The translations under genes were made by a program, and so were the position numbers. 64,000 nucleotides of DNA from Pseudoflavonifractor sp050943825 (GTDB lineage Bacteria > Bacillota > Clostridia > Oscillospirales > Oscillospiraceae), in the NCBI RefSeq assembly GCF_050943825.1, contig NZ_JBMNPX010000008.1, positions 1 to 64,000 on the forward strand. Reading direction: 5' to 3'. Position 1 is the stretch's first letter. Each line of letters starts with the position of its first letter. This document shows positions 47,385 to 55,669 of this stretch, piece by piece. The notes below the pieces were generated by a model. The model was not told the origin of the DNA and did not search any database. It worked only from the letters and a program-made list of their open reading frames with translations.

Positions 47385-50150
47385 TCAGAGTAGTTCGCCG
47401 TAGTGGCGTACATAGGCTTTTTTCAGGCTGGTTGCCAGCACCATATAGAGCAGGATGCAGGGGATGAGGTAGGCGAAATAGGCGGCGGGCAGGGCGACGA
47501 AGCCGAGCACGGCGCCGAAGGGGGTAAAGGGGATGATGGTGAGCACGGCGATGCCGGTCAGTGTGAGCAGGGTCAGGGGAGCGGAGGCTCTGCTCTGGAG
47601 GAAGGGCAGTTTGGGGGTGCGGATCATGTGGATGACCAGGGTCTGGCTCCACATGGATTCCACAAACCAGCCTGCCTGGAAGAGACCGATATACTTTGCC
47701 TGCATCAGGGCCAACTCCGCGCCGCTGAAATGGGAGGCCAGGTCGTTGAAGAGCACGCCGCCGGAGACAAACATGGGGCAGAAGATAAAGTACATGAAGA
47801 GATAGGTGGTAAAGTCAAAGATGGAGCTGGTGGGCCCCAGCCAGAGCATGAAGTTGCCTACGCTGGAGGCGTCCCACTTCCGGGGCTTGGAAATGAACTC
47901 CTCGTCCACATTGTCCCAGGGAATGGCGGTGCAGGACAGGTCGTAAATCAGGTTGAGAAAAATGAGGTGCACGCTCATCATGGGCAGGAAGGGGAGCAGG
48001 GCAGAGGCGGCCAGCACCGAGAACATGTTGCCGAAGTTGGAGGAGGCGGTCATCTTGATGTACTTGATCATGTTGGCGTAGGTCTTGCGGCCCTCAATGA
48101 TGCCCTGCTCCAGCACCATCAGGTCCTTCTCCAGCAGGATGATATCCGCCGACTCCTTGGCCACATCCACTGCGGTGTCCACCGAGATGCCGATGTCAGC
48201 GGCCTTCATGGCGGCGGCGTCGTTGATGCCGTCCCCCATAAAGCCCACAGTGTGCCCGTTTTCCCGCAGTACCGATACCACCCGTGCCTTCTGGTCGGGG
48301 GTGAGCTTGGCAAACACATCGGTGGATTCGGCGGCTCTTGCCAGCTCCTCGTCGCTCATGGCATCCAGGTCGGAGCCCAGCAGCATGTTGCGCACCTTCA
48401 GACCCACCTGCTTGCAGATGGTGCGGGTTACCTTGTCATTGTCGCCGGTGAGAATCTTGGTGGTCACGCCGTGGCGCCGGAGGGCCCGGATGGCGTCGGC
48501 AGTGGACTCCTTGGGCGGGTCCAGGAAGGCCAGGTAGCCGATGAGCACCATGTCCCGCTCGTCCTTCACACCGAAGGCCCCCACAGGAGAGGGGTTGCTC
48601 TTCTGGGCGATGCCCAGCACCCGGAAGCCCTTGTTGTTGAGTTCGTCCACGGTCTGAAGAATCCGCTGGCGCACATGCTCCGTCAGGGGCTGGACCTCAC
48701 CGTCGCACTCGGCAAAGGAGCAGATGGAGAGCATCTCCTCCACAGCGCCCTTGGTCACCATCTGGGTTTTTCCGGACTTGTCCTGCACCACGGTACTCAG
48801 CCGCCGGCGGGCAAAGTCGAAGGGAATCTCGTCCACCTTCACATAGTGCTCCGACAGGTCCACCAGCCGGGGATCCTCCGCCTCGGCTTCCTCCGTCTTG
48901 CGGATGATGGCCAGGTCCATCAGGTTCTTGTAGCCGGTCTGGAAATAGCTGTTGAGATAGGCGTGGCGCAGCACACGGGTGTCATCCTCGCCGTTTATGT
49001 TGAGGTGGTACTCCAGCACCACCTGGTCCTGGGTCAGGGTTCCGGTCTTGTCGGTGCACAGAATGTCGATGGCGCCGAAGTTCTGGATGGAGTTGAGGTT
49101 TTTGACAATGGTCTTCTTCTTGCTCATGGACACCGCGCCCTTGGCCAGGCAGGTGGTCACAATCATGGGCAGCATCTCAGGGGTCAGGCCCACAGCGATG
49201 GAGATGCCGAAGAGGAAGGCGTCCAGCCAGTCGCCCTTGGTGAGGCCGTTGATGAAGAAGACCAGGGGGACCATCACCAGCATGAAGCGGATGAGCACCC
49301 AGGAGACGGCGTTTACGCCCTTGGTGAAGCTGGTCTCCACCGCCTCACCCGCCACCGAGGAGGCCATGGAGCCGAAGAGGGTGCTGTCTCCCACGCAGAC
49401 CGCCACGGCCACGGCGCTGCCCGAGACCACGCTGCTGCCCATAAAGGCGATGTTGGTGTAATCGGTCACGCTCTCTTTCTGCGGGTTTGCCTGGGGCTGC
49501 TTCTCCACCGGCTCGCTCTCGCCGGTGAGGCTGGCCTGGCTGACAAACAGGTCCTTGGCCTCCAGAATACGCACATCGGCGGGAATCATATCTCCGGCAG
49601 ACAGGTGGACAATGTCGCCCACCACCAGCTCGTCCATGGGGATTTCCACCTTTTCCTGGCCCTTGCGGGTGACCGTGCAGGTGGTAGTGATCATGGCCAG
49701 CAGCTTCTCCGCCGCGCTGCCGCTTCTGGACTCCTGGACGAAGCGGAGCGTGCCCGAGATGATGACCATGGTCAGGATGATGACCACCGTCAGACAGTCA
49801 AAGTCCTCCGGCGTGCTGCCGAAGAGGGAGAGGGTGGGAAAGACCATGTCCGTCATGGTGGAGACCAGGGCCAGGCAGAGCAGGATGGCGGTAAAGGGGT
49901 TGACAAACGCGCCGGCCAGCCGCCTGGGCAGGGATTTTTTCTTCTCGTGGGTCACCTTGTTGCTGCCGTATTTGGCGCGGCTGGCGGTGACGGCCTCCGG
50001 GTCAAGGCCGCTCAGCGGAGCATGAAGCTCTCTGAGAAGGGTGGTGACCGAGGCGGCTGCCGCGTCCTGAATGCGGCGGTTGTGTTCATCGCGGAGTGCA
50101 GCCTGCTGGGCTGCCTGATGCGCCAAACGGCGATTCTCTTTCTTGTTCAT
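47385..50150 (-). CDS. mgtA: Magnesium-translocating P-type ATPase (second copy)
   Basis: A 921-residue P3B-type ATPase of the MgtA/MgtB family, expected to import Mg2+. It has the TGES actuator motif (SLTGESEPVEK near 217), phosphorylation site DKTGTLT near 370, MVTKGAVEEML in the nucleotide domain, GDGINDAAAMK near 640, and about ten transmembrane helices. GLTPEMLPM in helix 4 is characteristic. A 30-codon leader frame ends 4 bp before the ATG and covers the AGGAGG ribosome site, so the two are probably coupled. Its promoter carries the same direct repeats as the paralogue at 50865-53519. A 56-residue membrane peptide follows. Confidence 0.95.
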   Translation of the reverse strand: MNKKENRRLAHQAAQQAALRDEHNRRIQDAAAASVTTLLRELHAPLSGLDPEAVTASRAKYGSNKVTHEKKKSLPRRLAGAFVNPFTAILLCLALVSTMTDMVFPTLSLFGSTPEDFDCLTVVIILTMVIISGTLRFVQESRSGSAAEKLLAMITTTCTVTRKGQEKVEIPMDELVVGDIVHLSAGDMIPADVRILEAKDLFVSQASLTGESEPVEKQPQANPQKESVTDYTNIAFMGSSVVSGSAVAVAVCVGDSTLFGSMASSVAGEAVETSFTKGVNAVSWVLIRFMLVMVPLVFFINGLTKGDWLDAFLFGISIAVGLTPEMLPMIVTTCLAKGAVSMSKKKTIVKNLNSIQNFGAIDILCTDKTGTLTQDQVVLEYHLNINGEDDTRVLRHAYLNSYFQTGYKNLMDLAIIRKTEEAEAEDPRLVDLSEHYVKVDEIPFDFARRRLSTVVQDKSGKTQMVTKGAVEEMLSICSFAECDGEVQPLTEHVRQRILQTVDELNNKGFRVLGIAQKSNPSPVGAFGVKDERDMVLIGYLAFLDPPKESTADAIRALRRHGVTTKILTGDNDKVTRTICKQVGLKVRNMLLGSDLDAMSDEELARAAESTDVFAKLTPDQKARVVSVLRENGHTVGFMGDGINDAAAMKAADIGISVDTAVDVAKESADIILLEKDLMVLEQGIIEGRKTYANMIKYIKMTASSNFGNMFSVLAASALLPFLPMMSVHLIFLNLIYDLSCTAIPWDNVDEEFISKPRKWDASSVGNFMLWLGPTSSIFDFTTYLFMYFIFCPMFVSGGVLFNDLASHFSGAELALMQAKYIGLFQAGWFVESMWSQTLVIHMIRTPKLPFLQSRASAPLTLLTLTGIAVLTIIPFTPFGAVLGFVALPAAYFAYLIPCILLYMVLATSLKKAYVRHYGELL

Positions 50151-50154
50151 GGTT

Positions 50155-50247
50155 TTATACCTCCTTGCGTGTGTTCAAGGCGATACAGCCGCCGGGGAGA
50201 TGGAACTCCACGGGCTGTATACGTTGAGGACTGCTGTCGGAATCCAT
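50155..50247 (-). CDS. Candidate 30-residue leader peptide of the second magnesium ATPase
   Basis: A 30-codon frame starting MDSDSSPQRIQP and ending ALNTRKEV. AAGGAGGGAGG lies a few bases before its ATG. Its TAA is 4 bp ahead of the ATPase start, so the last codons (AAG GAG GTA TAA) contain the ATPase ribosome site. The same ACGCAAGGAGG string stands before both starts. A hairpin with arms ATACAGCC/GGCTGTAT (50183-50220) lies inside the frame. The Pro and acidic codons recall the enterobacterial mgtL leader logic, in which translation of a leader reports Mg2+ or amino-acid state, but the sequence is not homologous by eye. Confidence 0.55.
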   Translation of the reverse strand: MDSDSSPQRIQPVEFHLPGGCIALNTRKEV

Positions 50248-50277
50248 GTCGTTCCCTCCCTCCTTGCGTCCTGAATG

Positions 50278-50337
50278 AGTATAAAAAAACCGCAAGAAAA
50301 ATCACATGGCAGAAACCTTGCGATTTTCTTGCGATTT
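50278..50337 (-). promoter_or_regulatory. Promoter and direct-repeat operator of the second ATPase
   Basis: On the minus strand a -10 TATACT (50283-50278) has a poor -35. Upstream, plus-strand CTTGC at 50317-50321 and 50328-50332 form a direct repeat with an 11-bp period (extended unit CTTGCGATTT), 33 bp from the -10 hexamer. The layout suits an OmpR-type activator and is repeated at 53545-53602. Confidence 0.7.
50284..50336 (-). terminator. Terminator of the winged-helix regulator gene
   Basis: On the minus strand CGCAAGAAAATC pairs with GATTTTTCTTGCG (one bulged base), followed by GTTTTTTT, 17 bp past the regulator stop. Its 5' arm is part of the direct-repeat operator, so the segment may do both jobs. 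Confidence 0.8.
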
Positions 50338-50352
50338 GGTAAGAATTTAAGA

Positions 50353-50847
50353 TTACAGCTTGTCGCTGAATTTGTACCCGATGCCCCAGATGGTCAGGAT
50401 ATACTGGGGTGCGTCGGGATTCGGCTCGATTTTCTTCCGCAGCTTTCGGATGAAGGCCATAATGTTGCTGTCATCCAGCAGGTAGTCGCTCTCCCACACG
50501 GCCTGGTAAATCTGCTCCTTGGTGAACACCTCGCCCCGGTTGCGGGCCAGGAAGCACAGAATATCAAATTCCTTCGGGGTCAGGGAGATTTCCGTGCCGT
50601 CCCGGCTGACTCTGCGCAGTCTGAAGTCGATGGAGAGGCTGCCGCAGCGGAGGGTGTCCTCCCCTGCGGCCTCATGGGCCCCCTCTCCCAGCTCCAGCAT
50701 CAGGGACTCCGCGCTGCCGTTCATCAGGTCTCCCAGCCCTTCCAGCAGCTCCTGGGCGGCGGGGGAGGGGGGAGCGGTGCGGAGCGCGTTGGAAAGCCAG
50801 CCTGCAAGGGAGAAATCCAGCGTGATAAATCCGATGTGTTTTTTCAT
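50353..50847 (-). CDS. Orphan OmpR-type winged-helix regulator lacking a receiver domain
   Basis: A 164-residue protein. Residues 68-164 are a complete OmpR/PhoB winged helix (CGSLSIDFRLRRVSRDG, ISLTPKEFDILCFLARNRGEVFTKEQI, IMAFIRKLRKKIEP, ILTIWGIGYKF). The first 65 residues have none of the receiver motifs (no acidic pocket, no phosphorylatable Asp followed by the Lys motif), so a partner kinase is unlikely. It lies 17 bp behind the first magnesium ATPase gene and ahead of the second, between two promoters with identical repeat layouts. This makes it the obvious candidate regulator of both. The ATG follows GAGGAGGA. The N-terminal region could sense a ligand or be a degenerate remnant. Confidence 0.88.
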   Translation of the reverse strand: MKKHIGFITLDFSLAGWLSNALRTAPPSPAAQELLEGLGDLMNGSAESLMLELGEGAHEAAGEDTLRCGSLSIDFRLRRVSRDGTEISLTPKEFDILCFLARNRGEVFTKEQIYQAVWESDYLLDDSNIMAFIRKLRKKIEPNPDAPQYILTIWGIGYKFSDKL

Positions 50848-50864
50848 CACAGATTCCTCCTCTC

Positions 50865-53519
50865 TTACAGCAGCTCACGCCAGCGGCGGATGTACCGGCC
50901 TTTGGCCAGGGTGACCAGGAGCAGGTACAGCGAGACAACAAGGGCCAGAAAGCCGAAATAGACGGGCGGCAGGGGGGTAAGCCCCAGGGGGCTGCCGGCC
51001 GGGGTAAAGGTCAGAACGGTAAAGAACAGGGTGCCCAGCAGAGCGACCAGCATCACCGGTCTGGAGGGCCTGCTCTGCAGCAGCGGTATTCTGGGTGTGC
51101 GCAGCAGGTGCAGAATCAGCACCTGGGTCCACATGGATTCCAGGAACCAGCCGGTCTGGAAGAGGGCGATAAAGCGCAGCGCTTCCCCACTGCCGGCCAG
51201 AGAGGCAAAGCTTCCGCCGCACACCGAGGGACATAGGACAAAGAACAGGTAGGAAAAGGTGAGAATGTCGAAGAAGGAGCTGATGGGGCCGAAAAAGCGC
51301 ATGAAGCGGCCCAGGGTTCTGCCGGACCACTCCAGCGGCCGGGCGCAGATCTCCTCGTCCACATGGTCCCAGGGCAGAACAAGGCACAGGATATCATAGA
51401 GGAGATTCAGCAGCAGGAGCTGCAGAGAGGTCATGGGGAAAAAGGGAAGGAATACGCTGGCGACCACAATGGAGAGGATGTTGCCGAAATTGGATGAGGC
51501 CGTAATTTTGATGTACTTGGACACGTTGGCAAAGGATCTCCGACCCTCGTGGATGCCCTCCTCCAGCACATTCAGGTCCTTTTTCAGCAGGATTACATCC
51601 GCACCCTCCTTGACGGCCTCCGCCGCAGTGTCCACGGATATGCCCACATCCGCCTCCACGATGGCAGGCAGGTCGTTCATGCCGTCCCCCAGAAAGCCCA
51701 CGGTATGCCCGTTGGCCCACAGAAGCTGGACAACCTGCACCTTCTGCCTGGGAGACAGTTCCGCAAACAGGGTGGTGTGCTCGACTTTGATGGGAAGCTC
51801 GTCGTCACTGAGCTGCTCCAGCTCTCTGCCGGTCAGGGTTTGGGCGGTGTCAATGCCCAGCCTCCGGCACACAGAGACCGCGATATCCCGGTGATCGCCG
51901 GTCAGCACCCGCACCCCCACATGGAGCTTCTGCAATTTTTGGATGGCTCCGGCGGCGCTCTCCTTGGGCGCGTCAAAAAAGGCCAGGTATCCCAGCAGGA
52001 TAAAGTCGTGCTCGTCCGCCTGGGACAGCGTCGCCTCTTTCAGCGGCTTATAGGCCACGGCCAGCACCTTCATCCCGTCCTCCAGCATCTCGTCCACAAT
52101 GGCGCGGACACTCTCCGCGCCGTCGCCGGAGAACGCATGGCGCTGGCCCTTGTACTCCACGCTGCTGCACCGGCGGCATACCTCGTCAATGCTGCCCTTG
52201 ATGATCAGCAGGTTTTCCTCCTCATGCCGGACCAGAACGCTGGCAAACCGCCGCTCGTAGTCAAAGGGCAGCTCGTCCAGCTTTTGGTGGTGGGCAGCCA
52301 GCTCCTGAAAATACCTCTCATGGCCCGGCATCTCACGGCACTGCAGAAGGGCGCTGTCCAGATGATTTTTAACCCCGGTGTGATAGAGACTGTTCAGATA
52401 GGAGAAATCCAGAACCTTCTGGCTCTCATTGCCCAGAATATCCATGTAATATTCCAGCGTGATTTTGTCTCCGGTCAGGGTGCCGGTCTTGTCCACACAC
52501 AGCACGTCCATACTGCCGAAGCCCTGCATGGCGTTAATATTTTTCACCACGGTCTGCTTTTTTCCCATGGCTGCGCTGCCCTTGGCCAGACAGGCGTTGA
52601 TGACCATGGGGAGCATCTCCGGCGTCAGGCCCACGGCAACGGACAGCGCGAACAGGAATGCGGAAACCCAGTCGCCCTTTGTCAGGCCGCAGGCAATCAG
52701 AACCACCGGGATGAGGACGGCCATAAAGCGGATCAGGACCCACGCAATGGAGTTGGCGCCCTGGTCAAACCTGTTTTTCCGTGAGGACTCCGCCGCTGCA
52801 AACCCGCCGTAGACGGTGTCCTCGCCCACGGCCAGGACCACGCCCTCGCCGCTGCCGCCGGTGAGGGCGCAGCCCATGAAAACCAGGTTGCGGTACCCGG
52901 CGTAGGACTGTGCCTGGCCTTGAGAGAGGGTGTCGGCGTTCTTTTCCAGGATTGCGCTCTCACCCGTGATGACCGACTGGGAGACGAATAAATCCTTGGC
53001 TGCCGTCAGGCGGATATCTGCCGGGACCCGGTCACCGGCGGCCAGACGGACCAGATCGCCCACCACCAGCTCGGTGGAGGACACCCTGACCCATTTTCCG
53101 TCTCTTCGCACCAGTACCGTGGAAGCAATCATCCCCGTCAGGCGGTCCGCCACCCGCTTTGCCCGCAGCTCCTGGGTGAACCGTACCGCGCCGCTGATGA
53201 GCAGCATACACAGGATAATGACCACCGTGGTAATATTGCGGCTGAAATTAGAGGCCAGCACCACGTCGGTCAAAAAGGAGATGCAGGCCAGCACAAACAA
53301 GATGATGGTGAACGGGTTGAGAAAAGCCCGTCCCAGGCGATAGAGCACCGTATCCGAGGCACGGCCGGACAAGCTGTTTTTTCCATACCGGGCACGACTC
53401 TCTTCCACCTGTTCGTCGCTGTAGCCTTGGTCGGAAATGTGAAAATCCCGGAACAGAGTGTCAATGTCCATATATGCGTAATCAAGGACACGCCGATGGG
53501 CGATAGAACTTGCTTTCAT
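50865..53519 (-). CDS. Magnesium-translocating P-type ATPase (first copy)
   Basis: An 884-residue P3B-type ATPase paralogous to the gene at 47385-50150. Motifs are VITGESAILEK (actuator), VDKTGTLTGDK (phosphorylation site), IIKGSIDEVC, GDGMNDLPAI (hinge, with Met for Ile) and GLTPEMLPMV in helix 4. The N-terminal extension is shorter than in the second copy. A long in-frame extension upstream of the chosen ATG lacks a ribosome site and crosses the promoter. The ATG at 53519 follows GGAGGTGA. It is cotranscribed with the winged-helix regulator 17 bp downstream. Keeping two copies suggests different affinity or expression levels. Confidence 0.94.
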   Translation of the reverse strand: MKASSIAHRRVLDYAYMDIDTLFRDFHISDQGYSDEQVEESRARYGKNSLSGRASDTVLYRLGRAFLNPFTIILFVLACISFLTDVVLASNFSRNITTVVIILCMLLISGAVRFTQELRAKRVADRLTGMIASTVLVRRDGKWVRVSSTELVVGDLVRLAAGDRVPADIRLTAAKDLFVSQSVITGESAILEKNADTLSQGQAQSYAGYRNLVFMGCALTGGSGEGVVLAVGEDTVYGGFAAAESSRKNRFDQGANSIAWVLIRFMAVLIPVVLIACGLTKGDWVSAFLFALSVAVGLTPEMLPMVINACLAKGSAAMGKKQTVVKNINAMQGFGSMDVLCVDKTGTLTGDKITLEYYMDILGNESQKVLDFSYLNSLYHTGVKNHLDSALLQCREMPGHERYFQELAAHHQKLDELPFDYERRFASVLVRHEEENLLIIKGSIDEVCRRCSSVEYKGQRHAFSGDGAESVRAIVDEMLEDGMKVLAVAYKPLKEATLSQADEHDFILLGYLAFFDAPKESAAGAIQKLQKLHVGVRVLTGDHRDIAVSVCRRLGIDTAQTLTGRELEQLSDDELPIKVEHTTLFAELSPRQKVQVVQLLWANGHTVGFLGDGMNDLPAIVEADVGISVDTAAEAVKEGADVILLKKDLNVLEEGIHEGRRSFANVSKYIKITASSNFGNILSIVVASVFLPFFPMTSLQLLLLNLLYDILCLVLPWDHVDEEICARPLEWSGRTLGRFMRFFGPISSFFDILTFSYLFFVLCPSVCGGSFASLAGSGEALRFIALFQTGWFLESMWTQVLILHLLRTPRIPLLQSRPSRPVMLVALLGTLFFTVLTFTPAGSPLGLTPLPPVYFGFLALVVSLYLLLVTLAKGRYIRRWRELL

Positions 53520-53544
53520 TGCCTCACCTCCGAAGGGTTTTTCT

Positions 53545-53602
53545 ATCATACCATAGAATTGCCCTGCTGCGTGGAACAAAGTCCTTGCTTTTCTCTTGCT
53601 TT
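53545..53602 (-). promoter_or_regulatory. Promoter and direct-repeat operator of the first ATPase
   Basis: A -10 TATGAT (53550-53545, minus strand) has no good -35. Plus-strand CTTGCTTT units at 53584-53591 and 53595-53602 form a direct repeat with an 11-bp period, again exactly 33 bp from the -10. Confidence 0.7.
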
Positions 53603-53624
53603 CTGCAATGAAAATACAAAAGTG

Positions 53625-53659
53625 AGCGGGGACGGCGCCATACATGCGCTGTCCCCGCT
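53625..53659 (-). terminator. Terminator of the WYL-regulator operon
   Basis: On the minus strand AGCGGGGAC-GCGC pairs with GCGC-GTCCCCGCT and is followed by CACTTTTG. It lies 17 bp past the acetyltransferase stop and insulates the ATPase promoter. Confidence 0.8.
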
Positions 53660-53675
53660 GCCTGGTTTTCTGTTA

Positions 53676-54140
53676 TTATGCCTGCCCGGTGGCCTGACGT
53701 TTCAGAACGAACTCCTGGGCGGGATGGCCGAATTCCTCGGTCAGCCTGCCCTCTGAAAAGCCCAGGTGCTTGTAGAAGGCACGTGCAGCCTGCCCGTTGG
53801 GGTCGTCTTCCTGATAGGTGATCAGGGAGATATCTTTGCCATCTTCTATCTGTGTCAGCATAAAGGACACCAGCTTCTGCGCGATGTGCTGTCTCCGGCA
53901 GTCTGGGTCCACCGCCAGGAAGCACAGCTCGGCGGGGTCTCTGGAGAACAGCAGAATGCCGGCCATGCGGTCCGCCTCCGCCGCGCAGACGGCAGAGGAA
54001 TTTTCCATAAAGCCGAGGACGGTGACTCTGTGCTCCTCCATAGCCTCGGTGGTCTCCAGACCGGGAAAGACATCCCGGACCTGTTCCACCAATGCCATCC
54101 AGGCGTCAATGTCCTGCGCTTGCGCGAGTCTGATTTCCAT
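53676..54140 (-). CDS. GNAT family N-acetyltransferase
   Basis: A 154-residue GNAT protein. The acetyl-CoA loop is ELCFLAVDPDCRRQHIAQKLV (about residues 72-92, a weakened RxxGxA/G), and ARAFYKHLGF near 128 is the C-terminal motif. The acceptor is unknown. It is the last gene of the five-gene unit starting with the WYL regulator, 15 bp after the DUF3795 gene. Confidence 0.9.
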   Translation of the reverse strand: MEIRLAQAQDIDAWMALVEQVRDVFPGLETTEAMEEHRVTVLGFMENSSAVCAAEADRMAGILLFSRDPAELCFLAVDPDCRRQHIAQKLVSFMLTQIEDGKDISLITYQEDDPNGQAARAFYKHLGFSEGRLTEEFGHPAQEFVLKRQATGQA

Positions 54141-54155
54141 AACCGGATTCCTTTC

Positions 54156-54710
54156 TCAGCTTTTCGGCTTCTTGTTCAGCTTCAGGCTGATATCCAGGCG
54201 GTCAGCGGCCGCCTGAAGCAGCTCCACAGCGGCAAGGGCCCGCTCCTTGACGGATTGTTCAGTCAGTTCCGGCCTGCTGCTCAGAGCGGCTATCACAGTG
54301 CGCAAGTCCTCCAGGGGCAGAAGGTAGACCGCCGTATTGAAAAGTGTTTTGCGGCGGCCATCGTTGTAGTGGGCCAGAAGTTCATCCAAAATCGCCCGTT
54401 TTTCCTCCAGCTGGGCAAGGTATGTTTCCAGTCCCAGCTCCCTGGCCTGGGCGACGTCCTGCTGCCGGTTTCGGTGTGGGACAAAGGAGTCCCCGTCGTC
54501 AAAGTCCTCGTAGCGGGAACAGGGGTATTCCGGACATTCCCAGCAGAACTGGACGCCGCCGTGCTCCAGGGAGCACTTGGCAATGGCACAGCTCTGATTG
54601 CCTGCTCCGCCGCCGCAGCCGGGACAGTAGCCGCCCAGGTGCATGGAACACAGGGCACAGTTGAGTCCGCACAGGGAGAAACGGGTTTCTGCCCGCGTAA
54701 AGCCTTTCAT
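54156..54710 (-). CDS. DUF3795 cysteine-rich protein
   Basis: A 184-residue protein with an N-terminal zinc-finger-like region typical of DUF3795: SLCGLNCALCSMH, GGYCPGCGGG, SCAIAKC, CWECPEYPC (ten or more Cys within residues 10-62), followed by an all-helical tail. It probably binds zinc or an iron-sulfur cluster. The role is unknown. The ATG overlaps the GyrI-like stop (ATGA), and GAGGAGGG precedes it. Confidence 0.87.
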   Translation of the reverse strand: MKGFTRAETRFSLCGLNCALCSMHLGGYCPGCGGGAGNQSCAIAKCSLEHGGVQFCWECPEYPCSRYEDFDDGDSFVPHRNRQQDVAQARELGLETYLAQLEEKRAILDELLAHYNDGRRKTLFNTAVYLLPLEDLRTVIAALSSRPELTEQSVKERALAAVELLQAAADRLDISLKLNKKPKS

Positions 54711-55342
54711 AGTACCCTCCTCACCGGATGCCGAATCACCGTTTTCAGCCGCTCTGGTTTGCACCGCCGCACATCGCTTAAATAAATCTCGTGGTGGAAC
54801 CGGCTCTCCCCAAAGTCCTCCTCGTACCCCTGGGCCTTGATGTATTCCTCCATGGCGGCCACGGTGGCGGGTTCGTCGTCATAGGGACCGATGTGCATGC
54901 ACTGGACGCACAGGCCCTCCTCCCAGGGGAAGAACTCTACCGGGGAGAAGTCCTGCTGTTTCTTTTCCGTAGCCTCCCGGATGGCCCAGTCAAAGACCTC
55001 TTTCGTCACAAACTCCGGCAGGCGGATGAGGGAAATCCACTGAAAATGCTCTTTATGGGTATAGTCCACTCCGTGGACGCCCTCCTGCCACCACAGGCCC
55101 TCCAGAGGCGGCACCACATAGTCAAAATACCCCTCCAGCTTGTGCTTGCCCATCTTGCTCATTTTGATGGTATATGCCACGGCATAGAGCAGCTCCAGGG
55201 CCTGCTTGTAGGCCCCATTTTCCTCATTGGGGTTACCCTGGCCACGCACTGCCAGGAAGTGCATGGCGGGTACTGTGACGATGCCCGGCGTCTTGGGCGG
55301 CAGATAGAATTCCTTATATTCTTTCTTGTAGTCAAAGGCCAT
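54707..55342 (-). CDS. GyrI-like small-molecule-binding protein
   Basis: A 211-residue protein of the GyrI-like (SHS2) group: MHFLAVRGQGNPNEENGAYKQA near residue 27, WWQEGV near 85, CVQCMHIGPYDDEPATVAAMEEYI (about 145-168) and HHEIYLSDVRRCKPERLKTVIRHPV at the end. Members bind or hydrolyse cytotoxic compounds, or act as ligand domains of regulators. The second ATG is chosen because GGAGG is correctly spaced only for it. Confidence 0.9.
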   Translation of the reverse strand: MAFDYKKEYKEFYLPPKTPGIVTVPAMHFLAVRGQGNPNEENGAYKQALELLYAVAYTIKMSKMGKHKLEGYFDYVVPPLEGLWWQEGVHGVDYTHKEHFQWISLIRLPEFVTKEVFDWAIREATEKKQQDFSPVEFFPWEEGLCVQCMHIGPYDDEPATVAAMEEYIKAQGYEEDFGESRFHHEIYLSDVRRCKPERLKTVIRHPVRRVL

Positions 55343-55344
55343 GG

Positions 55345-55668
55345 TCATTTCCTCCGCGTCTTTTTGGGCTTGTTTCTCAGTGCCTCACAGGTGATGCGAG
55401 TCAGCTCTGTCATCAGTTCCCGGTCCTCCACATCCTCCACCAGAAAGGAGTCCCTGGCCCCATCATAGGGCGGGGCCTTGGGCAGGTGAGGGAAGGCCGC
55501 TTCTCCCTGCGGGGTGACTTTTACGAAAAACTGGTCGTCACAGATGACGGCGAAGAACACATCGTCGCAGTAAAGGCCGTATTCGCCGAACATCTTCCGG
55601 CTGCGGATGGCTCCGGCCTCCCGCAGCTGCTCGGCCACATAGTCCACAAAATCAGCATGAGACGCCAT
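55345..55668 (-). CDS. TfoX/Sxy N-terminal domain protein
   Basis: A 107-residue protein matching the TfoX N-terminal domain: RSRKMFGEYGLYCDDVFFAVICDDQFFVKVT and PPYDGARDSFLVEDVED. The C-terminal TfoX domain is absent, as in many non-competence members. Its function is unclear. It is tightly packed in the WYL-regulator operon. Confidence 0.92.
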   Translation of the reverse strand: MASHADFVDYVAEQLREAGAIRSRKMFGEYGLYCDDVFFAVICDDQFFVKVTPQGEAAFPHLPKAPPYDGARDSFLVEDVEDRELMTELTRITCEALRNKPKKTRRK

Positions 55669-55669
55669 G

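Noticed and set aside
50151..50280. Mg2+ riboswitch (M-box or mgtA type) before the second ATPase
   Set aside because: The space between the probable transcript start and the ATPase is about 120 nt, shorter than an M-box (about 165 nt). I see none of its conserved core. A leader ORF explains the region better.
47403..50342. 979-codon plus-strand frame opposite the second Mg2+ ATPase, and the similar one at 51549-52784
   Set aside because: Shadows of conserved P-type ATPase genes. No independent support.
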